Source: G963691885 sp963691885
GTDB lineage: Bacteria > Pseudomonadota > Alphaproteobacteria > UBA8366 > Aestuariispiraceae
NCBI GenBank assembly: GCA_963691885.1
Contig: OY829843.1
Coordinates: 2,914,001-2,978,000 of the forward strand
Reading direction: 5' to 3'
Length of the DNA stretch: 64,000 nucleotides
Part shown: positions 8,543 to 16,436 of the stretch, in pieces
How positions within the stretch are numbered: the first letter of the stretch is position 1
Layout: each line of letters opens with the position of its first letter
Position numbers and translations under genes: made by a program
The notes under the pieces: generated by a model
Told to the model about the DNA's origin: nothing
Databases searched by the model: none
What the model saw: the letters and a program-made list of their open reading frames with translations, nothing else

Positions 8543-10060
8543 ATGGTCATGTTGAATGATCTTCAAACGCTGCCCGACGATCCCGCCGAACTGAAGGGCT
8601 TGGTGGGGCTTCTGGCTGGCGAGTTGAAGTCTCGCGATCTTCTGATTGAGAAGCTCAAGCACCAGTTGGCGGGCCATAACCGCCACCGTTTCGGGTCCAA
8701 GTCCGAGAGCCTGGATCAACTGCACCTGACTTTCGCCGAGGACGAAGCCATTGCCGAAGCTGCGGTGGAACAAACCGCGGCCGCCGAAGTGGAGCCGAAG
8801 CCCAGGCGCAAGCACAATCGCAAGCCGCTGCCCGCCCATCTGCCCCGCCACGACACACATCTGTCTGCGGGCGAGAGTTGCGGAGAATGCGGTGGCGAAC
8901 TCAAGCCCCTGTGCGAGGATGTCACGGAAGAGCTGGAATACATCCCGGGGCGTTTTGTGGTGAACCGCATCGTGCGTCCCCGTCTGGCGTGTAGCTGCTG
9001 CGAGGCCATCGTCCAGGCTCCCTTACCGTCGCGGCCGATCGAGAAGGGCCGCCCCGGTCCGGGACTGCTGGCCCATGTTCTGGTCTCGAAGTATGCCGAC
9101 CATCTGCCGCTGTACCGGCAAAGCCAGATCTTTGCACGCGACGGCATTGATCTTGAACGTTCGACGTTGGCGGATTGGGTTGGCCGATCGACGGCACTTC
9201 TCGAACCCTTGGCCGAGGCCATTGGTCGTCATGTGCGGGCGGGTCCGGCGCTGTTCGCGGATGACACCCCTGTGAAGATGCAGGCCCCCGGTTCGAAGCA
9301 AACCAAAACCGCGCGGGTGTGGGCCTATGTGCGCGACGAAAGGCCATGGGCGGGTGGAGCGCCGCCCGGGGTCTGGTATCGGTTCACCGTCGATCGCAAG
9401 GGCGACCATCCCGTCCGGCATCTGTCAGATTATCAAGGCTGGATCCATGCCGACGGCTACGCCGGGTTCAACGGGTTGTTCTCATCCGACACGGCCACGG
9501 AGATGGCCTGTGTGGCGCATGTGCGGCGCAAGTTCGTCGATGTCCATCAAGCTCAGGGCGGAGCCATCGCCGAGGAGGCGATCAAGCGCATCGCCGCGCT
9601 GTATGCCGTGGAGGAACAGGCGCGTGGCCGATTGCCCGAAGAACGGGTGGCGCTGCGGCGCGAGTACGCTACGCCTATGTTCGATGATCTGGTGACATGG
9701 CTGGATACCCAGTTGACGAAGATATCCGGCAAGTCACCGCTTGCTGGCGCGATCCGCTACGCCCTGAACCGGTTGCCGAAGGCGCGGGCCTACCTGGGCC
9801 ACGGCGTTCTGGAATTGGACAACAACGCCGTCGAGCGGGCTATGAAGCCGGTGGCGCTCGGGCGCAAGAATTGGCTGTTCGCCGGTTCCGAGGGTGGTGG
9901 CAAGGCCATGGCCATCGCGTTCACCCTGATCGAAACCGCCAAGCTCAATGACGTTGACCCGCAAGCCTGGCTCACCTGGGTGCTGGACCGCATCGCCGAT
10001 CACAAAATCAACCGCATCGACGAACTGCTCCCCTGGAACTTCCCCGCTCAAGCCGCCTGA
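8543..10060 (+). CDS. tnpC: IS66 transposase TnpC
   Basis: This DDE transposase of about 505 residues has a leucine-zipper-like coiled coil near the N-terminus ([15 protein letters not shown]) and a Cys-pair zinc-finger region (CGECGGEL...CSCCE). The catalytic core shows LFADDTPV (first Asp), [11 protein letters not shown] (second Asp) and [21 protein letters not shown] (Glu), with the C-terminal IS66 domain at the end. The start is ATG 8543 or 8549; an upstream frame reaches 8507. No damage is visible, so the element may be active. Confidence 0.95.
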   Translation: MVMLNDLQTLPDDPAELKGLVGLLAGELKSRDLLIEKLKHQLAGHNRHRFGSKSESLDQLHLTFAEDEAIAEAAVEQTAAAEVEPKPRRKHNRKPLPAHLPRHDTHLSAGESCGECGGELKPLCEDVTEELEYIPGRFVVNRIVRPRLACSCCEAIVQAPLPSRPIEKGRPGPGLLAHVLVSKYADHLPLYRQSQIFARDGIDLERSTLADWVGRSTALLEPLAEAIGRHVRAGPALFADDTPVKMQAPGSKQTKTARVWAYVRDERPWAGGAPPGVWYRFTVDRKGDHPVRHLSDYQGWIHADGYAGFNGLFSSDTATEMACVAHVRRKFVDVHQAQGGAIAEEAIKRIAALYAVEEQARGRLPEERVALRREYATPMFDDLVTWLDTQLTKISGKSPLAGAIRYALNRLPKARAYLGHGVLELDNNAVERAMKPVALGRKNWLFAGSEGGGKAMAIAFTLIETAKLNDVDPQAWLTWVLDRIADHKINRIDELLPWNFPAQAA

Positions 10061-10103
10061 CTAACCGCGCGAAATATCAAGAGCCGGTTCACCGGACGGA
10101 CAC

Positions 10104-10111
10104 TATACATC
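10104..10111. repeat. IS66 target-site duplication, right copy
   Basis: TATACATC directly follows the right inverted repeat and is identical to 7681-7688. Confidence 0.95.
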
Positions 10112-11335
10112 ACTCCATTCATGACTTACGACACCCTTAATTGTGAGTCGGTCACCGTCCCTTTGAGCTGTTAGACCGTTCCAAACAGTTGAAGTCACTG
10201 TGCTGTTACCAGTAGCAAAGTATTCGTCGACACCGCCACCACCAAACCGTTGCAGTCGAAATCCGTGATTAGAATTATAGTAATCGGCTTGCGGTGTTGG
10301 ATTGTCTTTGGTGGGTTTACCTAACAAATGGATTGTGTCTCCATCTTTCAGATTTATAAGATCTGGATAGTAGTTATAAGGCGATGGCCCACCGTCTTGG
10401 TCACCGGTGCTGTTGGAGCGATCCAGAACTATTTTCTCTTCGAAATGCTTTTGGTTTATTTCTTTACCCTTGCGGGCCGGTGCGCGTTCCCTCGCCTTCT
10501 TAGGGGTCAGTACAAGATCTTCGCCTTTGCCGTTTAGAAAGTGCTCCAGCGCAGCGGGTGAATGTTCGAATCCTATCAGACGTCCATTCTCTGCTAGATT
10601 TCGCAATCGATCTGCAGCTGACATCCGACCACGGCTACGCGCTTTTTGTCGCGTTTCATCTGTATCGGTTCGAGTGCTGCTCTTTGTCTCTTCCTCCTCC
10701 TCGATTTGCGCAGATGGCGGTTGGTTTGTGTTTTGATCCTCGGTCGCGGTTTGGACCATGCGGGTTGGGTTTTGGTCGTCGACACCTGGTGTTGCTGTAC
10801 CGTCGTTTGTCTGGTTGGAGCTGAAGAGCTGGTTGTCCGGATCGGATCCCGGATTGTTACCGCGGAGGACATTTGGCCTGATTTCAGTCCTATCTTTTTC
10901 CGGATGATAGGGCAGGGGTATCGCGCGGCTGGTGTCCCGATCCGGGTGATTCGGCATGAGAGGGTGCTTTGGCTGCTGTTCATCCGGTTGTGTGTTTTCG
11001 GGCGAACTGGGTTGGGGCTGGTTTGGAGGCATGCCCAAAAAGCCGTTGCCCAACATGCCGGGACTGGAGAACGGGTCCGGATCAATACCGGGATTATTCT
11101 TTGTAACGGCCCCGTCCAGGTTGAAACTTGCAATCTTTATGGGGTCGAACCCCTCTGGCCGCTTACGCGGGATGCTGCCCGGGGGCAATTTTGCAAAATG
11201 GTCCTGCACCGCATCCGGCTCTTCATTCAGCCAGGTATAGCGGCCGCCCCAGCGCGGCGTTGTTTTGCCAAACAGCACGCGGGCCCGGCGGCTGTTCTTT
11301 TTGTTTTCCTCAGAACGTGATGGTTCAAACAACAT
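10104..11335 (-). pseudogene. 5' part of an SOS-controlled low-complexity protein, split by IS66
   Basis: The first 410 residues survive; translation now ends at a TAG created by the IS junction. Residues 1-50 are basic. Residues of about 60-240 are Pro/Asn/Gln/Asp-rich and probably disordered. A basic stretch follows (ARSRGRMSAADRLRN...), and a C-terminal domain has GDTIHLLGK, GDRLTIKGVVSHEWSDV and, in the severed tail, YDFEDG. There is no signal peptide. ATG 11335 has AAGGGG at suitable spacing, and a LexA box with a TATAAT promoter lies about 215 bp upstream. I do not recognise the family. The make-up (disordered N-terminal region, compact C-terminal domain, SOS promoter, membrane protein next door) is bacteriocin-like. 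The DVYD at the split recalls the D-x-Y-D of colicin M, but the following His-Arg pair is not at the expected spacing. Confidence 0.7.
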
Positions 11336-11556
11336 ATCGAAAATCCCCTTCTTTCAAAATCTGCTTCAAATAAGTTATCCGGTTGCCCTGGGGCCATGCG
11401 GACCCTCCCGCGTAAACCCTGCAAAAGAGCGGCCTGATCTGCCCTGAAATGCGGGCGTCATGGCCCCTCAACTCGAAACTCAAAATACAAGAAATCCACG
11501 GAACCCTGTCCCGGCGGGTCCGACCTGCAAAAGGCAACAGATGGTGAATTTCCGAC

Positions 11557-11580
11557 ATTATACAAGAACAAAAATAGAAC
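11557..11580 (-). promoter_or_regulatory. LexA box and promoter of the IS66-split gene
   Basis: GAAC at 11566-11569 and GAAC at 11577-11580 are separated by AAAAATA, the direct-repeat GTTC-N7-GTTC operator bound by alphaproteobacterial LexA. On the minus strand a perfect TATAAT (complement of 11557-11562) follows the box directly, so bound LexA would cover the -35/-10 spacer. The same 15 bp occur at 46974-46988. The leader to ATG 11335 would be about 215 nt. Confidence 0.75.
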
Positions 11581-11636
11581 AAATTTCCAATCAGCGGCAA
11601 ATTCTGTTGATTTGCACCCGCTAAAGAGGAGCGATT

Positions 11637-11735
11637 ATGGCAAATTATCGAAAATTGTGTGTTGATTGCAGCGTGCTGATAAAGTGCCGGGTTAATGAGA
11701 ACGCAGCATCTGGGCCATTTCCTCGGCCCCTTTGA
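11637..11735 (+). CDS. Possible 32-residue Cys-containing small protein
   Basis: The ATG at 11637 follows a strong Shine-Dalgarno (AAGAGGAG, 6-7 nt spacing). The frame (MANYRKLCVDCSVLIKC...) runs to a TGA at 11733-11735. It reads away from the LexA-controlled promoter and overlaps the 3' end of the DUF2817 gene on the other strand. I recognise no family. Only the ribosome site argues for translation. Confidence 0.25.
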   Translation: MANYRKLCVDCSVLIKCRVNENAASGPFPRPL

Positions 11736-12687
11736 TGGCGTCCTGCATCAGGGTGCGGGCGGCGTCTTTCACGGTACTCCGCCAGGCTTTGTCCTGGGGA
11801 TAGGTGGAGGCACGGGCATGCCGCGCATCCACCGCATCCAGAAGGCCGGGATCACTGAAAGTGCCGAATTCGATGATCAGGCTTGTATGGTCAATATCCG
11901 GTACCAGTTCGGCGAGACCGCCCGATGGCAGTGTTTCGATATGGGCGGTCGTCTCTTCTTCCAGCAAGGTCGGGAACCAGCGCCGGATCCGCTGCCTGGT
12001 ATGGCCGGTAACCGGGTTCAGGCCAGCCAGCACCGGCACGCCGGAGGGACCCGGCCCGGTGCGGAAATCAACGCAGAGCAGGTGCCGATCTCGGCCCCGG
12101 TCCTGTCCTCGTCCCCCTCCGCTTTCCACCATGGCCTCACTGCGCAGGAAATCATCGGCAATCTGGCTGAGCACGCTGAGCGACCAGGCGGCACCATTGC
12201 TGCCGGTGGAGGCGACAAACGGGTCCTCCATCGTGTCGCGCAGATAGGCGCTGTAGCGTGTGTCGGCCGCTTTCAGCAATTGATCCGTCCAGCTTGCCTG
12301 ACCGGCTGCGGCCTCATCCCCGTCGATCATTGTCGGGCCGGCCTGTCGCGTTCTGGGGGGCCAGACGGGACCGCCGGGATTGACCGCATGGATCAGCAGA
12401 ACGGCGACATCGCGCCCAATAAGACGCTGCATCCTCTCCCCCAGAAAGCTGCTGCACAGGGCGGCGTTCAAGAGCCCGGCAGAGCCGCCGGCCCCGGTGC
12501 AGAACGCCACAATCGAAGAGGCTGAGGGCGCGCCCAAACGCACCACATCACAGGAAAGAGGGATACCGCCTTCTTGCTGGTTGGCCGGATAGGCGGTGAC
12601 AGGCAGCCCGGATCGCAGACATTGCGACAGGAAGATGTCCCGCGCCGATATGGGGCCGTCACTGAAAAAGTCGAGATCTTCATCCAT
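11692..12687 (-). CDS. DUF2817-like protein (degenerate M14-type peptidase fold)
   Basis: This 331-residue protein resembles DUF2817, a branch of the M14 carboxypeptidase fold, through VLLIHAVNPGGPVW (family: hALNPyG) and LIIEFGTFSD near the C-terminus. Where active members have the metal-binding HGxEG, this one has CTGAGGSAG, so both ligands appear lost and activity is doubtful. No signal peptide is visible, so it is probably cytoplasmic. It starts at ATG 12687, divergent from the TPR gene, and is bordered downstream by the accessory island. Fold assignment is by motif only. Confidence 0.55.
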   Translation of the reverse strand: MDEDLDFFSDGPISARDIFLSQCLRSGLPVTAYPANQQEGGIPLSCDVVRLGAPSASSIVAFCTGAGGSAGLLNAALCSSFLGERMQRLIGRDVAVLLIHAVNPGGPVWPPRTRQAGPTMIDGDEAAAGQASWTDQLLKAADTRYSAYLRDTMEDPFVASTGSNGAAWSLSVLSQIADDFLRSEAMVESGGGRGQDRGRDRHLLCVDFRTGPGPSGVPVLAGLNPVTGHTRQRIRRWFPTLLEEETTAHIETLPSGGLAELVPDIDHTSLIIEFGTFSDPGLLDAVDARHARASTYPQDKAWRSTVKDAARTLMQDAIKGAEEMAQMLRSH

Positions 12688-12734
12688 GGTTTTGACAGAT
12701 TGCGCAGCTGAACAGTTTTCCGCATACTTGGGTC

Positions 12735-13364
12735 ATGAGTAGCTTCTCGATTATGAAACGCGGGTCGGTCATGCGGACAGCACTTGCGGGTTTGGCGGGG
12801 TTCCGCCGGTTAGGTCTCTGCCTGGTCGTCTTGTCATTCCTGTTTGCCACCGGATTTCCGGGTCCCCTCAAAGCGGATCAGAATGATGAGCGGCTCACCG
12901 CCTTGTTTGAACAGTTAAAGGCCGTCCAGTCACCAGAGGGCAGTCAACTGCTCGAAAACATGATCTGGACCATATGGCTTCAGTCCGGGAAGAACAGCAT
13001 AAATATTATGGTCCGCCAAGGCATGGAAGACATGCAGAGTGGGGCCTATCAATCTGCCCTGGATACGTTTTCCGCGGTGGTAGAGCTGGAACCAGAATTT
13101 GCCGAGGGTTGGAACAAGCGCGCGACGGTTCTCTATCTCATGGGGGATCTGGCAGGCTCGGTCGAAGACATCAAACAGACGCTCAGCCTGGAACCCCGCC
13201 ATTTCGGGGCACTTTCCGGCCTCGGCCTGATTTACGATTCCCTGGAGCAGGAAGAAGCCGCGCTCAATGCCTATGAGGCAGCCCTCGAGATTCACCCCTG
13301 GCTGGGCACGCCGAAACAACGGGTGGAAGACCTGAAGAAAGCCCTTGAGGACCGCAGGATTTAG
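12735..13364 (+). CDS. Periplasmic TPR-repeat protein
   Basis: This 209-residue protein has an N-terminal signal sequence (LCLVVLSFLFATGFPGPLKAD, cleavage near residue 47) and then about three TPR units. Examples are YQSALDTFSAVVELEPEFAEGW, LAGSVEDIKQTLSLEPRHFGA and EEAALNAYEAALEIHPWLG. TPR proteins mediate protein-protein contacts, and the partner is unknown. Several ATGs lie close together (12735, 12753, 12771), so the exact start is uncertain. It converges on the next gene with a 15-bp gap. Confidence 0.8.
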   Translation: MSSFSIMKRGSVMRTALAGLAGFRRLGLCLVVLSFLFATGFPGPLKADQNDERLTALFEQLKAVQSPEGSQLLENMIWTIWLQSGKNSINIMVRQGMEDMQSGAYQSALDTFSAVVELEPEFAEGWNKRATVLYLMGDLAGSVEDIKQTLSLEPRHFGALSGLGLIYDSLEQEEAALNAYEAALEIHPWLGTPKQRVEDLKKALEDRRI

Positions 13365-13379
13365 GGGCTGGATTCCAGT

Positions 13380-13754
13380 TTAGAAGGCCAGTTTCCACTC
13401 ACCGGATTCAACCTGACAGAAGGGGGCGCGGTAAGACCGGCCACCACCCTTTGTGAAGGAATGCACCAGTTCGATACAGGGCATGGTTCCCCGGCTGAAA
13501 AGATCGACGGTTTCGACCACACCGGCGCGGGTGCCGGCCTCATTTTCCCAAGGGTATTGGCCGCCACTTTTGTATTCTTCGAGGGCTGATTTCAGCGCCT
13601 GGTTGATCAGGTTATTGTCCTGTTCCGTCAAACCAACGGCATCCCGGCCAAACAGGCGTCCTTGGGCGTCAGCCGGTGTCGCCATCGGCAGGGTCACAGC
13701 GAAGGCTGCAATTGCGAGTGTTCCAGCAGCGAGAGATTTTGAGAACAGTTTCAT
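13380..13754 (-). CDS. Secreted protein resembling the RT0821/Lpp0805 surface-antigen family
   Basis: This 124-residue protein starts with a clear Sec signal peptide ending in TPADAQG. The mature part ends in a domain with WENEAGTRAGVV...CIELV...YRAPFCQVESGEWKLAF. This resembles the C-terminal domain of RT0821/Lpp0805 surface proteins, which have two Cys and a terminal dG.W motif. Function unknown, location periplasm or outer membrane. It has its own AAAGGTGAG ribosome site. Confidence 0.7.
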   Translation of the reverse strand: MKLFSKSLAAGTLAIAAFAVTLPMATPADAQGRLFGRDAVGLTEQDNNLINQALKSALEEYKSGGQYPWENEAGTRAGVVETVDLFSRGTMPCIELVHSFTKGGGRSYRAPFCQVESGEWKLAF

Positions 13755-13831
13755 AACTCACCTTTAAAGCAATGCGATCAAAAATAGTCTTTCAGATTTC
13801 TGTCGCGAATAACAGTTTTTTTGCTGACAAA

Positions 13832-15253
13832 TCAGGTATTGCCGACACGCACGATCCGAAGAAGGTTTGTCTTCCCGGGCGTTCCAAAAGGCACACCGGC
13901 GGTGATGATCACGCGGTCATTCGGTTCCGCAAAGCCGTCGATGCGGGCTTGGTGGGTGGCGATTTCCACCATATCATCCAGATTGTAGGCGTCCGGTGTG
14001 CGCGATGAATGGATGCCCCAGACGATGGTCTGACGGCGTGAGGTCGCTTCCCGCGGGGTCAGGCTGATGATCGGATAGCGGGGGCGCTCTCTTGCCATGC
14101 GATAGGCGGTTGAGCCGGACGATGTATAGGTCACGATCGCCTTTGCGTTGATGGTGTCAGCGGCGAGGCGCACGGCGGCGGTAATGGCATCCGGCGTTGT
14201 GTCTTCTGGCGGTTGCCGCTGAGAATCAAGGCCTTCCCAATAATGGTCATCTTCCTGAACCCGCTCGATGATACGGTTCATCATGGTGACAGATTCCAGG
14301 GGATAATCCCCGGCGGCAGTCTCGCCAGAGAGCATGACCGCATCAGATCCCTCATAAACGGCAGTGGCCACGTCGGAGGCTTCGGCGCGGGTCGGGACGG
14401 GTCGGTCCATCATGCTGTCCAGCATCTGTGTTGCGACGACGACGGGCTTTCCGGCGGCACGGCAGGCGGTGATGATGCGGCGTTGTTGGACCGGCACATC
14501 CTCGGCTGGCATTTCAACACCCAGGTCGCCACGGGCAACCATGATTGCATCGGCCAGCGCCACGATCTCATAAAGCTTGTCGATGGCCGCCGGTTTTTCG
14601 AGTTTCGCCAGAATGCCGGCGCGGTCGCCGACAAGCTCGCGCGCCTCGGTGATATCCTCCGGCCTCTGAACGAAGGAAAGCGCGCACCAGTCAACACCCA
14701 GCGACAGGCCGAATTCCAGATCTTTTTTGTCCTTGGCGGTCAGGGGTGACAGCGGCAGGACGACGCCCGGCACGTTGACACCTTTGCGTTCAGACAGGGG
14801 GCCACCGACGATCACCTCGGTATCGGCGAAGCGTGGACCGCAACTCTTCACTTCCAGCCGGACTTTGCCGTCATCCAGCAGCAATTCAAGGCCGGGTTCC
14901 AGGGCGGCGAAGATTTCAGGGTGCGGCATGAGGGCGCGGTTCTGGTCACCGGCCTCTTTTTCCAGATCCAGGCGGAATTTGTCGCCCGGTTTAAGTTCAA
15001 TCTTGCCGTTGGAAAATTTGCCAATGCGCAGTTTCGGGCCCTGCAGATCCATCATGATGCCAACAGGGCGACCGGTGACCTGCTCCAGACGGCGGATTGC
15101 GGCGTGGCGTTCGCGATGTTCTTCATGTTCACCGTGAGAGAAGTTCATCCGGAATACATCGACGCCGGCCATAAATAGCGCTTCGATCTGCTCAGCGGTT
15201 GAACTGGACGGGCCAATAGTTGCGACAATTTTTGTGCGATGTTTTCTCTTCAT
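13832..15253 (-). CDS. pyk: Pyruvate kinase
   Basis: This 473-residue enzyme converts phosphoenolpyruvate and ADP to pyruvate and ATP in lower glycolysis. It shows KIVATIGPSS and FRMNFSHGEHEEH at the N-terminus, the catalytic Lys in GILAKLEKP, the metal and phosphate site MVARGDLGVE, and VATQMLDSM...SDVATAVYEGSDAVMLSGET. The C-terminal regulatory domain is present and length is normal. The gap, tkt and class I aldolase genes are elsewhere in the window. ubiX follows 27 bp downstream of the pyk start on the same strand, that is, ubiX is the upstream-side neighbour and the two may be co-transcribed. Confidence 0.97.
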   Translation of the reverse strand: MKRKHRTKIVATIGPSSSTAEQIEALFMAGVDVFRMNFSHGEHEEHRERHAAIRRLEQVTGRPVGIMMDLQGPKLRIGKFSNGKIELKPGDKFRLDLEKEAGDQNRALMPHPEIFAALEPGLELLLDDGKVRLEVKSCGPRFADTEVIVGGPLSERKGVNVPGVVLPLSPLTAKDKKDLEFGLSLGVDWCALSFVQRPEDITEARELVGDRAGILAKLEKPAAIDKLYEIVALADAIMVARGDLGVEMPAEDVPVQQRRIITACRAAGKPVVVATQMLDSMMDRPVPTRAEASDVATAVYEGSDAVMLSGETAAGDYPLESVTMMNRIIERVQEDDHYWEGLDSQRQPPEDTTPDAITAAVRLAADTINAKAIVTYTSSGSTAYRMARERPRYPIISLTPREATSRRQTIVWGIHSSRTPDAYNLDDMVEIATHQARIDGFAEPNDRVIITAGVPFGTPGKTNLLRIVRVGNT

Positions 15254-15280
15254 TCCGCGGGTCCACTCAAAGTAAAATTT

Positions 15281-15853
15281 TTAATCCTGTTCGCGCCATC
15301 TTTTGACCGAGCCGGTATCGATGTCGAACAGGTCAAGAACCCGGCCAACTGTATGCTCAACAATATCATTCAGATCTTGCGGTTTTGTGTAAAATGCCGG
15401 AACCGGCGGCGCGATAATACCGCCCATATCGGTCACGGTCATCATGTTTTGCAGATGGACCTTTGTCAGTGGTGTTTCCCGGGTCAGAAGAACAAGCCTC
15501 CGGCGCTCTTTCAGGACGACATCCGCCGATCGTGAGAGAAGGGTGCTTGTGACACCGGTGGCAATCTCCGCCAGTGTCTTCATGGAACAGGGCGCGACAA
15601 TCATGCCGTCCGTCGCAAAGCTGCCGCTGGAACAGGAGGCACCCAGATCGCCGATTGGGTGTGCCTTTGTTGCCATGGCGCGAATGTCGGCTGCTTTCAA
15701 GTCTGTCTCATAAGCCAGCGTCATTTCAGCGGCCTTCGACATGACCAGATGGGTTTCCGCACCGGCCTCACCCAGACGCTCTAACAGGCGAATTCCATAG
15801 ATAATGCCGGATGCGCCGGAAATTCCGATAATGATTCTTTTCGGATGTGACAT
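15281..15853 (-). CDS. ubiX: Flavin prenyltransferase UbiX
   Basis: This 190-residue protein makes prenylated FMN, the cofactor of the UbiD decarboxylase in ubiquinone synthesis. Motifs are IIIGISGASGIIYGIRLLE (FMN/prenyl-phosphate binding), SCSSGSFATDGMIVAPCSMKTLAEIA and the C-terminal LTRETPLTKVHLQNM. It lies just upstream of pyk on the same strand (27-bp gap). No ubiD is in the window. Confidence 0.95.
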   Translation of the reverse strand: MSHPKRIIIGISGASGIIYGIRLLERLGEAGAETHLVMSKAAEMTLAYETDLKAADIRAMATKAHPIGDLGASCSSGSFATDGMIVAPCSMKTLAEIATGVTSTLLSRSADVVLKERRRLVLLTRETPLTKVHLQNMMTVTDMGGIIAPPVPAFYTKPQDLNDIVEHTVGRVLDLFDIDTGSVKRWREQD

Positions 15854-15884
15854 CTTTTCTCGACTTTTGTTACAGATGCGCTAC

Positions 15885-15955
15885 CATAGTCAGCATGCAA
15901 GCAAACGCTACAAAATAGTGCAGCGGAGCCGTTTCGGCTTCCGCTGTATTTTTTT
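15885..15955 (+). ncRNA. Orphan terminator, candidate small RNA upstream of ubiX
   Basis: CAGCGGA/TCCGCTG with an inner CCG/CGG forms a strong hairpin (15921-15946) followed by TATTTTTTT on the plus strand. No plus-strand gene precedes it, because ubiX is transcribed the other way. A short RNA started near 15885 is the simplest explanation; TTGTTA at about 15868 might be its -35. The rest of 15854-16163 shows no gene. The boundaries are estimates. Confidence 0.35.
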
Positions 15956-16163
15956 GCCTGACGTCTCCTTGTTCGTCGCTCAGGCATTGTGACGCAAGCT
16001 TGCGTGATTGTGGATTGGATGTTGAGCTTTATTTGGGGAGTAGCCTGATACAAGTGGTTGTCGTTTAGACCATCTTGTTCGGACATTGGCAAAATGCCGG
16101 GGTGCCCTGGTAAGCGAAGACGCCGATCTGCCTTGGAAACCAAAGCGCAGGAGGTAAACGCAT

Positions 16164-16328
16164 ATGAGTATTGAAGCCCGTGTTGAAACATTAAAAACAA
16201 AACACGCCAAACTCGAAGACATGCTGGCACATGAGACCAGCCGCCCCTTGCCGGATCCGGCCCGGATCCACTCCCTGAAAAAAGAAAAACTCGTTGTGAA
16301 GGATGAAATGCGCCGTATGCAGAGCTAG
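16164..16328 (+). CDS. DUF465 (YdcH-like) small protein
   Basis: This 54-residue, highly charged helical protein (MSIEARVETLKTKHAKLEDM...) matches the DUF465/YdcH pattern: a short helical hairpin ending in KKEKLVVKDEMRRM. A strong CAGGAGGT ribosome site lies 10 nt before ATG 16164. The family is common in alphaproteobacteria and has no firm function. A stable hairpin (16351-16384) ends the transcript. Confidence 0.85.
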   Translation: MSIEARVETLKTKHAKLEDMLAHETSRPLPDPARIHSLKKEKLVVKDEMRRMQS

Positions 16329-16350
16329 CCGCTCCCAAATACGAATTCAG

Positions 16351-16384
16351 GACGCATCCTGCGGTGAAAATTGCAGGATGCGTC
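16351..16384 (+). terminator. Hairpin terminator after the DUF465 gene
   Basis: GACGCATCCTGC (16351-16362) pairs perfectly with GCAGGATGCGTC (16373-16384). The following GTCATTTT is only a modest T tract. The TTG at 16371 lies inside this hairpin, which argues against it as the amidase start. Confidence 0.65.
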
Positions 16385-16436
16385 GTCATTTTGGCCCTCT
16401 GACAGACAACAAACCGCTAAACTCAGGATCTTCAAC

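Larger units (their letters stand above)
7689..10103 (+). mobile_element. IS66-family insertion sequence, complete, 2415 bp
   Basis: The ends are inverted repeats beginning GTGTCCGTCCGGTGAACC (left, 7689) and its complement ending at 10103. An 8-bp duplication, TATACATC, flanks the element. It carries the three IS66 genes in the usual order (tnpA, tnpB, tnpC), all intact. The perfect duplication and intact genes indicate a recent insertion. Its GC content is higher than that of the AT-rich flanks. It interrupts a LexA-controlled gene on the opposite strand. Confidence 0.97.
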
